NCBI RefSeq assembly: GCF_051960575.1 | Contig: NZ_JBQCEE010000246.1 | Coordinates: 1-13,869 of the forward strand | Direction of reading: 5' to 3' | DNA: 13,869 nt | DNA from: JBQCEE01 sp051960575 | GTDB taxonomy: Bacteria; Actinomycetota; Actinomycetes; Mycobacteriales; Jatrophihabitantaceae | Part shown: positions 6,766 to 13,869 of the stretch, piece after piece | Numbering within the stretch: the first letter of the stretch is position 1 | Layout: every line of letters begins with the position of its first letter | Program-made: the position numbers and the translations under genes | The notes under the pieces: model-generated | The model's input: only the letters and a program-made list of their open reading frames with translations | What the model was told of the DNA's origin: nothing | Database searches by the model: none

Positions 6766-6787
6766 GGTGGTATCACCGCGGTATCAT
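6766..6787 (+). promoter_or_regulatory. Toxin-antitoxin operator/promoter with repeats over the -10
   Basis: GGTATCA occurs twice, at 6769-6775 and 6780-6786, 11 bases apart, so both copies face the same side of the helix. The first is embedded in the inverted repeat GGTG-GTAT-CACC (6766-6777). The second contains TATCAT (6782-6787), a TANNNT hexamer ending 6 bases before the antitoxin ATG. A ribbon-helix-helix repressor bound here would cover the -10. Repression by the antitoxin or the toxin-antitoxin complex is inferred from how such modules usually work. Confidence 0.5.
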
Positions 6788-6793
6788 CGGAAC

Positions 6794-6991
6794 ATGGCGA
6801 TGACACTGCGACTGACCGACGAAGAGGCTCAGGCTCTGCGTGAGTACGCCGAAGCCAATGGACGATCGATGCAGGAGGTCGCCCGCGAGGCGATCCGCGA
6901 CTACATCGCCGAGCGACGCTCCCGTCGCGAGCAGGCGCTCGCTCGCATCGTCGCCGAGGACAGTGAATTGCTCGACCTGCTCGCGCAGTGA
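6794..6991 (+). CDS. Ribbon-helix-helix (CopG-like) antitoxin of a Doc-type module
   Basis: This 65-residue protein begins with the short beta strand AMTLRLTDEE, followed by two helices (EAQALREYAEANG and MQEVAREAIRDYIAERR). This is the ribbon-helix-helix pattern of dimeric DNA-binding antitoxins. The charged C-terminal tail, ending DSELLDLLAQ, would be the toxin-binding segment. The expected role is to neutralise the Doc-like protein encoded directly downstream and to repress the shared promoter. The ATG at 6794 is preceded by a -10-like hexamer at leaderless distance and by no usual ribosome site. The last bases overlap the toxin start in GTGA. Codons such as GAA, AAT and CGT appear more often than in neighbouring genes, a mild hint of recent acquisition. 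The toxin neighbour makes the antitoxin role likely; the exact subfamily is uncertain. Confidence 0.85.
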   Translation: MAMTLRLTDEEAQALREYAEANGRSMQEVAREAIRDYIAERRSRREQALARIVAEDSELLDLLAQ

Positions 6992-7377
6992 CCGACTACC
7001 TGACGATCGAAGACCTGCTTGCAGCCGCGGATGCGGCCCTCGCACCGGCGCCCGTGCTCATCCGGGACCGTGGCCTGCTGGAGTCGGCGCTCGCGCGACC
7101 GCAAGCGAGCGCCTTCGGCGAGGACGCCTACGTCGGACTGTGGCTCAAGGCCGCCGCGTTGCTCGAGTCGAGCGCGCGCAACCACGCGCTCATCGACGGC
7201 AACAAGCGCCTCGCCTGGGTCGCGATGCGCCTGTTCGTGATCTTCAATGGTGAGGACGTCCGCGCACCATCGCCGGCGGAGGGTGACGTGTTCGTCCGCG
7301 CAGTGGCGCAGGGCCAGCTGCAACTCGACCGCATCGCGGCCACGCTCGAGCAGTGGAAGCGCCCAGCCGAACGTTGA
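6988..7377 (+). CDS. doc: Death-on-curing (Doc/Fic-fold) toxin
   Basis: This 129-residue Fic-fold protein has the motif HALIDGNKR at residues 66-74, matching the Doc version of the Fic motif with a Lys in place of the Gly of AMP-transferases. From memory, phage P1 Doc also uses His66 and phosphorylates elongation factor Tu, halting translation. The short length and Lys73 suggest the same kinase-like activity rather than AMPylation. The N-terminus (YLTIEDLLAAAD) and the ALARPQASAFGEDAY segment are typical of Doc proteins. The GTG start overlaps the antitoxin stop by 4 bases, so toxin synthesis is probably coupled to antitoxin translation. It ends one base from the stop of the convergent PPOX gene. 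No motif residue is missing, so the toxin looks intact. Confidence 0.9.
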   Translation: MTDYLTIEDLLAAADAALAPAPVLIRDRGLLESALARPQASAFGEDAYVGLWLKAAALLESSARNHALIDGNKRLAWVAMRLFVIFNGEDVRAPSPAEGDVFVRAVAQGQLQLDRIAATLEQWKRPAER

Positions 7378-7378
7378 C

Positions 7379-7846
7379 TCAGCTCCCGGCGAGGCGGGCG
7401 GGGAAGCCGCCGGTGGCGATCGGGCCCCAGCGCGTCGGGGTGACCCGGACGAGGCACTTGCCCTGGTCGACCATGGCACGGCGGTACTCGTCCCAGTCGG
7501 GGTGCTCGCCGCTGATGACGCGGAAGTATTCGACGAGCGGGTCGAGGGCCGCGGGCAGGTCGAGTACCTCGGCATCGCCGTCGACCTGCACCCACGGGCC
7601 GTTCCAGTCGTCGGACTGCACCATGACCGAGGCGCGCGGCATGCGGCGCAGATTCGCCACCTTGGCCCGCTCGGGGTAGGTCGAGATCACGATCCGGCCG
7701 GCGGCGTCGACGCCGCCGGTGACGGGCGAGAGCTGTGGCGAGCCGTCGGCCCGCGTGGTGAGCAGGATCATCCGGTGCCGTGGACGCACGAAGTCCAGCA
7801 GGGCGTTGAGGTCGACGGTGCTGTTGGTGGCGATGGAGCGCGGCAT
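7379..7846 (-). CDS. PPOX-class (F420-dependent type) flavin-fold protein
   Basis: This 155-residue protein has the split-barrel fold of pyridoxamine 5'-phosphate oxidases. Its segments RHRMILLTTRADGSPQLSPV (23-42), STYPERAKVANLRRMPRAS (55-73) and SGEHPDWDEYRRAMV (112-126) resemble, from memory, the M. tuberculosis Rv1155 group, which binds coenzyme F420 rather than acting in vitamin B6 synthesis. It is probably a cytosolic oxidoreductase or cofactor-binding protein of unknown substrate. Lys62 and the nearby Arg residues are placed to bind cofactor phosphates. The ATG at 7844-7846 has AAGGA seven bases upstream, so the start is secure. It is divergent from uvrA and convergent with doc, with one base between the stops and no room for a dedicated terminator. 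Family assignment is good; F420 rather than FMN is inferred. Confidence 0.85.
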   Translation of the reverse strand: MPRSIATNSTVDLNALLDFVRPRHRMILLTTRADGSPQLSPVTGGVDAAGRIVISTYPERAKVANLRRMPRASVMVQSDDWNGPWVQVDGDAEVLDLPAALDPLVEYFRVISGEHPDWDEYRRAMVDQGKCLVRVTPTRWGPIATGGFPARLAGS

Positions 7847-7959
7847 GCGGCCATCCTTCCCGCGACCCGCCCACGTTGTCGTACCCGGTCATTACCCTCG
7901 ACCGTGACCCTCCCGTCCGGCGTCCCGCGCCGGATCTCGGCTGCCGCAGAAGGAAGTCT
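7847..7959. promoter_or_regulatory. Divergent PPOX/uvrA control region
   Basis: These 113 bases separate two divergent genes. On the plus strand, TACCCT (7893-7898) fits TANNNT and would give a uvrA leader of about 55 bases; no convincing -35 stands 17-18 bases before it. AAGGA (7950-7954), 5 bases before GTG at 7960, is a good uvrA ribosome site. On the minus strand, AAGGA stands before the PPOX ATG. No LexA/SOS-box palindrome of the actinobacterial GAAC-GTTC type is visible. Confidence 0.3.
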
Positions 7960-10911
<2,952 letters not shown>

Positions 10912-10935
10912 TCGGGCCGCGTCCGTTCACACCCT

Positions 10936-11009
10936 CGACCCGCCGAATTCGTCGCCGCGACACGATCGCGGTGACCTCGCCGGCGGGTCGATCGCGCGGA
11001 CCCGCCGGC
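10936..11009. terminator. Three-arm inverted-repeat terminator between convergent genes
   Basis: Between the uvrA stop (10911) and the convergent cupin/NTF2 stop (11022) lie CGACCCGCCG (10936-10945), its complement CGGCGGGTCG (10981-10990), and the reverse complement again as GACCCGCCGG (10999-11008). The middle arm, read as GCCGGCGGGTC (10979-10989), pairs perfectly over 11 bases with 10999-11009 across a 9-base loop. It can instead pair over 10 bases with the first arm, enclosing a further hairpin (10951-10960 with 10966-10975, 5-base loop, one G-T pair). There is no T tract, as is common in GC-rich actinobacteria. The best reading is a bidirectional terminator. Confidence 0.6.
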
Positions 11010-11021
11010 CGGCACGGTCGC

Positions 11022-11789
11022 TCAGGAGAAGAACGCGTCATCGCCCGCGAGGTCGGCCCTGAGCTCCATCAGGTCGGTGGCCTTGCCGCCCATGATGGTG
11101 AACAGGATCGATCCCCGGGCGACGCGGGTCTGCCCATTGCGGGTCGCGCTGGTCTGGTGCACGGCCACTGCGTGCGCACCGCCGTCGCTGTGCACGTCGA
11201 TGAGCGAGGCGCGGAAGGTGCCGCCGGTGAGCTCCGCGAGGCGGGCGTACAGGCCCAGGATGGCGTCGACGCCCTTGTAGGCGCCGGCGATCATGCTCCC
11301 GCCGGGCACGTGCTGCACCGCGTCGTAGGCGATCACCTCACGCAGCGTAGCGACGTCGCCGGCGTTGAACGCCGCGTACCCGCGCCGCACAAGTGCGATG
11401 TTCTCGTCCACCGCCGGTGCGGTCGCGGTCGCCGGGCGTGCGTAGGCGGTCGCCTCGGTGGCGTAGTCCAGCATGATGCACGGCTGGTCGCCGACGACCC
11501 AGGCGTCGTGCCCGGGAGCGAGGTCGAACAGGTCGCCGGCCGTCAACGTCCGCTCGGCGCCCTCGTCCTCGCGGATCTGCATGGTGCCGGAGACCAGGTA
11601 GCCGAGGTGCCGTACCTGGCAGCTGTCCGTGCCGGCGAGTGGGGCGACGTCCTGCGTCCACCGCCATCCCGGCTCGAAGACGCCGCGCAGCAGCGTCAAC
11701 CCGCCGGCCGACGCAAGGTCCGCGTGGCCGTGTCCTGCGAAGTCCCGGTGCTCGCCGTCGCGCTCGATGTTGCTGCTCTGCGCGGTCAT
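11022..11789 (-). CDS. Cupin - NTF2/SnoaL-like fusion protein
   Basis: This 255-residue protein joins two small folds. Residues 30-110 form a cupin barrel: VRHLGYLVSGTM (59-70, with His61) is motif 1 and AGDLFDLAPGHDAWVV (84-99) is motif 2. Residues 129-245 form an NTF2/SnoaL-like domain, opening NIALVRRGYAAFNAGDVATL, with VQHVPGGSMIAGAYKG around the pocket. The linker between them is Ala/Thr/Pro-rich (115-127). SnoaL-type domains include isomerases, hydrolases and simple ligand binders, so no reaction can be assigned. The cupin has few of the usual metal-binding His residues. The ATG at 11787-11789 is preceded by GGAGGT (11798-11803) 8 bases upstream, so the much longer upstream reading is rejected. 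The gene is divergent from the MauE-like gene and convergent with uvrA. No signal peptide is seen. Confidence 0.85.
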   Translation of the reverse strand: MTAQSSNIERDGEHRDFAGHGHADLASAGGLTLLRGVFEPGWRWTQDVAPLAGTDSCQVRHLGYLVSGTMQIREDEGAERTLTAGDLFDLAPGHDAWVVGDQPCIMLDYATEATAYARPATATAPAVDENIALVRRGYAAFNAGDVATLREVIAYDAVQHVPGGSMIAGAYKGVDAILGLYARLAELTGGTFRASLIDVHSDGGAHAVAVHQTSATRNGQTRVARGSILFTIMGGKATDLMELRADLAGDDAFFS

Positions 11790-11942
11790 GCGTGACCACC
11801 TCCATCCGGACGGAGCCGGCGTCGGGCGGCGCCGACGGCGGGGATTCTGCACCCGCCCCATCCCGGCCGACAGGCTCGCCGGCGATCCGGGCACGCACAC
11901 GCCGGGTCGGCAGCCGGCGGCGGGTCGGTCTCGCCAGGGGTG

Positions 11943-11955
11943 CACACGACGTGTG
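11943..11955. promoter_or_regulatory. 13-base palindrome in the cupin/MauE divergent region
   Basis: CACACG-A-CGTGTG is a perfect 6+6 inverted repeat with a single central base, 21 bases before the MauE-like ATG. It is the clearest operator candidate in the 187 bases between the divergent genes (11790-11976). The same spacer holds a second 6+6 repeat, CGTCGG-GCGGCG-CCGACG (11820-11837), near the cupin gene. The minus-strand hexamer CAGAAT (11844-11849) is a weak -10 candidate. No regulator is recognised. Confidence 0.35.
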
Positions 11956-11976
11956 AGGATCGGCCCGAGGCCTCTG

Positions 11977-12546
11977 ATGATCACCACCGTGCACCTGGTC
12001 GCGCTCAGCGCGGCGGTGCTGTTGCTGCCCTCCGGCCTGGCCAAGATCGCCGCGCCTCGCCCGGCGCTCACCATGCTGCGCGGCCTGCGCGTGCTGGCCC
12101 TGCGTCCCGTGCTCGGGCCGACGACCGGCCCGGCGCTGGTGCGGCTCGTCGGTGTCGTCGAGGTCGCCGTGGCCGCCGCGGTCGTCACCCTCGGCGGACG
12201 AACGCCCGCCGTCGCGCTCGCCGTGCTCTACGCGGCGTTCGTCGGCGTGGTCGGGCTCGCCATCCTGCGGCACTCGAGCGCGTCGTGCGGTTGCTTCGGT
12301 GCGACCGACGCGCCGATCGGGCGGGGCCACCTCGGGGTTGACCTCGTCGCACTCGCTGCGGCCATCGCGACCGCCGTGCACCCGGCCGGCGCGCTCGGCG
12401 GCCTCACCGGCCTGCCCACCGGCCACGGCATCGTCGCCGCGGCCCAGGTGCTGGTGCTCACCGCGCTCGGCTACCTCTGCATCACGGCGCTGCCCGCCCT
12501 GGCGGCCGCCCGCCGCGTGCTCGTCGGATCGACCAAGGAGAGCTGA
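11977..12546 (+). CDS. MauE/DoxX-like redox-associated membrane protein
   Basis: This 189-residue protein has about five predicted membrane segments (near residues 4-22, 53-72, 77-97, 117-135 and 151-176). The motif SCGCFG (103-108) follows the third segment, and Glu62 lies within the second, both typical of MauE-family proteins. MauE acts with the thioredoxin-like MauD in maturing disulfides of methylamine dehydrogenase. Actinobacterial relatives are found far from any such enzyme, and no dehydrogenase is present here. A role in passing thiol or disulfide equivalents across the membrane is plausible. The ATG at 11977 has GAGG 6 bases upstream; an in-frame GTG at 11953 is the alternative. The next gene begins on the base after the stop, and its product is thioredoxin-like, which supports a working pair. 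Confidence 0.8.
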   Translation: MITTVHLVALSAAVLLLPSGLAKIAAPRPALTMLRGLRVLALRPVLGPTTGPALVRLVGVVEVAVAAAVVTLGGRTPAVALAVLYAAFVGVVGLAILRHSSASCGCFGATDAPIGRGHLGVDLVALAAAIATAVHPAGALGGLTGLPTGHGIVAAAQVLVLTALGYLCITALPALAAARRVLVGSTKES

Positions 12547-13305
12547 GTGACCGTCCTCGTCGCCCTCGAGACGGTGCTGCTCGCCGTCCTCACCGTCCTG
12601 GTCGCCGGGCTGTTGCGCGCCTACGGCAGCGTGCTGCGTCGACTGCACGCGCTCGACGGCGGCGCCCACGGCCCGACCCCGTTCTCGATCCCGGACGCCG
12701 ACGCCGCCGCGCCGCTCGCGTCGCCGCTCGACGACCCACAGCGACGCGAGGAGTGGACCGCCGCCCACGACGTCGCCGGCGAGACCCTCACCGGCGAGGT
12801 CGTCACGTCGCGCGTCGGCGGTGTCGAGCACGACACGGTGCTGTTGTTCCTCTCGTCCGGCTGCTCGTCCTGCGCGGTCTTCTGGGACGAACTGGCGCGG
12901 CCCGAGAACCTGCGGCTGCCCGCCGCCACCCGGCTGCTCATCGTCACCCAGGACGCCGACGCCGACAGCCGCAGCGCGCTGGCCGAGCTCGCGCCGCCGG
13001 GACTCGACGTGATCATGAGCAGCGCCGCGTGGCGCGACTACGAGGTGCCGGGCTCGCCCTACGTCGTGCTGGCCGCCGGACGCACCGGGCGGGTGCGCGG
13101 CGAGGGCACCGGCCAGTCGTGGCGGCAGATCGCCGAACTGCTCGCGCAGGCGTCCGGCGACGCCGCCTATCTCACCGGCGGCCCGTCGCCCGCGAAGCCG
13201 CGGTCGGACGCCGAGCGCGAGGCCGACGCCGACCGGCAGCTGCTGATGGCCGGCATCCTGCCCGGCGACCCGCGGCTCTACGAGCTGCCGGGCGACGAGC
13301 GTTGA
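12547..13305 (+). CDS. Membrane-anchored thioredoxin-like (MauD-like) protein
   Basis: This 252-residue protein has one N-terminal hydrophobic helix (residues 2-23), a variable charged stretch, and a thioredoxin-like domain from about 80 to 200. The putative active site is SSGCSSCAVFW, with Cys106 and Cys109. The cis-proline loop is VPGSPYVVL with Pro171. The Arg-rich flank after the helix (RAYGSVLRRL) resembles the MauD N-terminus. By the positive-inside rule it would place the domain in the cytoplasm, although partnership with a MauE-like protein would suggest the outer face, so orientation is uncertain. The C-terminal 50 residues are charged and of unknown fold. The GTG at 12547 immediately follows the TGA of the MauE-like gene, and the stop overlaps the next start in TTGA, so translation is probably coupled through three genes. 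Redox function is likely; substrate unknown. Confidence 0.8.
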   Translation: MTVLVALETVLLAVLTVLVAGLLRAYGSVLRRLHALDGGAHGPTPFSIPDADAAAPLASPLDDPQRREEWTAAHDVAGETLTGEVVTSRVGGVEHDTVLLFLSSGCSSCAVFWDELARPENLRLPAATRLLIVTQDADADSRSALAELAPPGLDVIMSSAAWRDYEVPGSPYVVLAAGRTGRVRGEGTGQSWRQIAELLAQASGDAAYLTGGPSPAKPRSDAEREADADRQLLMAGILPGDPRLYELPGDER

Positions 13306-13835
13306 GCCGCATCGAGGCGCACGGCCTGCGTGCCGACCTGCCCGCGCGGTGGGAGGCCCGGTTGTACCTGCGGCAGACGCCGACGGCGACGGCCGCCGAC
13401 GCCCGCGCGGCGGCGGCGCACGGCACCGCGCGCACCGCCGCCCACCCGGCCGCCGTCGGCTGGCACGGCGACGTGCCCAACCCGGTACTGCACCTGGCCA
13501 ATTTCGCGCTGCCGCCGGGGCGCGGCGACTTCGGCACCGGTGCGGTCGAGCGCATGGGCGTGCCGCACGTGTTCGTCTCGCTGTTCGAGTACGACCGCGC
13601 CGAGGCCGGGCGGCCGCTGTTCGCCGACCGCGGGCTGCCCCGGCCGCGGGCGCGCGACTTCGGGCCGAACCAGCTGCAGCGCATCCTGCCGGGCCAGGCC
13701 GGCGTCCAGCGGTTCTTCACCGAGCACGACCGCGCGTTCTGCCTCTACGTCGTGCTCGGGTCGCAGCGGCACGTGCACGAACGCCTGCCCGAACTGCACC
13801 GGGCCCTCGACGGCATCAGGATCGGAGTGCGATGA
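13302..13835 (+). CDS. Conserved actinobacterial protein of unknown function
   Basis: I recognise no named domain in this 177-residue protein. The TTG at 13302 overlaps the preceding stop as TTGA and gives MSRIEAHGLRADLPARWEA, a sensible start; no ATG or GTG lies nearby in frame. Residues 27-55 are Ala/Thr-rich and look like a variable linker. Two stretches look conserved: HLANFALPPGRGDFGTGAVE (64-83) with FVSLFEYD (91-98), and FGPNQLQRILPGQAGVQRFF (120-139) with AFCLYVVLGS (145-154). There is no signal peptide or membrane helix, and a single Cys (147). I recall similar proteins beside MauE/thioredoxin-like genes in other actinobacteria, but this could not be checked. Overlaps at both ends argue it belongs to the same operon, perhaps as a cytosolic accessory factor. 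Confidence 0.75.
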   Translation: MSRIEAHGLRADLPARWEARLYLRQTPTATAADARAAAAHGTARTAAHPAAVGWHGDVPNPVLHLANFALPPGRGDFGTGAVERMGVPHVFVSLFEYDRAEAGRPLFADRGLPRPRARDFGPNQLQRILPGQAGVQRFFTEHDRAFCLYVVLGSQRHVHERLPELHRALDGIRIGVR

Positions 13836-13869
13836 GCGAGCTTGCGAGCGAATCAGTGTCGCAGGGCCA
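13832..13869 (+). CDS. Start of a further ORF, cut by the window end
   Basis: An ATG at 13832 overlaps the preceding stop as ATGA and opens MSELASESVSQG before the window ends. Position and overlap suggest a fourth member of the MauE/thioredoxin-like run. However, the first codons are made of a short GCGAGC repeat that could be an intergenic element, so the true start may lie downstream. Too little is present to name a product. Confidence 0.4.
   Translation, partial: MSELASESVSQG
13836..13849 (+). repeat. Short GCGAGC direct repeat at a gene junction
   Basis: GCGAGC occurs at 13836-13841 and 13844-13849, separated by TT, within GAGCGAGCTTGCGAGCGAA. From memory, similar GAGCGAGC-type strings recur at gene junctions in mycobacteria and relatives, so this may be one copy of a dispersed short repeat. 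A single copy in the window cannot prove that. Confidence 0.3.

Noticed and set aside
7847..7959. LexA/SOS box upstream of uvrA
   Set aside because: No GAAC-N-GTTC type palindrome could be found by eye on either strand.
11790..12188. 133-codon N-terminal extension of the cupin/NTF2 gene
   Set aside because: The extension is antisense to the MauE-like gene and low complexity; the ATG at 11789 has GGAGGT at ideal spacing.
11338..12831. Open minus-strand frame of 497 codons
   Set aside because: It overlaps the redox genes in antisense and the cupin gene in another frame; repetitive Arg/Gly/Glu composition and no recognised domain.

Overview
The window is GC-rich chromosomal DNA from an actinomycete. 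Three things point there: a mycothione reductase (mycothiol is an actinobacterial thiol), a pyridoxamine-oxidase-fold protein of the F420-linked group, and several gene starts that look leaderless. From memory, the first protein resembles Mycobacterium tuberculosis Rv1637c, whose gene lies beside uvrA (Rv1638). That fits a vertically inherited core neighbourhood. I do not name a genus. No rRNA, tRNA, CRISPR array, transposase or phage gene is visible.

Left arm (1-4250, minus strand, transcribed right to left): a 17-codon proline-rich leader ORF, a RIO-type kinase, mycothione reductase (mtr), a kinase-fold DUF4032 protein and an MBL-fold hydrolase whose 3' end runs off the window. Gene spacing is 22, 10 and 10 bases. 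Two of these genes begin 7 bases after a TANNNT hexamer whose TAA is the stop codon of the gene before. The cluster may therefore carry internal leaderless promoters.

Centre (4251-7846): a short divergent control region with a 6+6 palindrome, then proS (apparently leaderless) and ung one base after it. A compact ribbon-helix-helix/Doc toxin-antitoxin pair follows, with a repeat operator of its own. A PPOX/F420-type flavin-fold gene lies tail to tail with doc.

Right arm (7847-13869): uvrA (plus strand) is separated from a minus-strand cupin/NTF2 fusion gene by three inverted-repeat arms that can form alternative hairpins. A divergent region with a 13-base palindrome then precedes a tight plus-strand run: a MauE-like membrane protein, a membrane-anchored thioredoxin-like protein with a CSSC site, a protein of unknown function, and the first codons of another ORF. 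The junctions are 0, -4 and -4 bases, so this looks translationally coupled and may serve extracytoplasmic thiol-disulfide chemistry.

Most of the window is ordinary housekeeping DNA. The parts most worth attention are the control structures (stop codons doubling as -10 elements, and the proline-rich leader ORF with a maskable ribosome site opposite proS), the pairing of two kinase-fold proteins with mycothiol reduction, and the unexplained thioredoxin/MauE-linked genes at the right edge.
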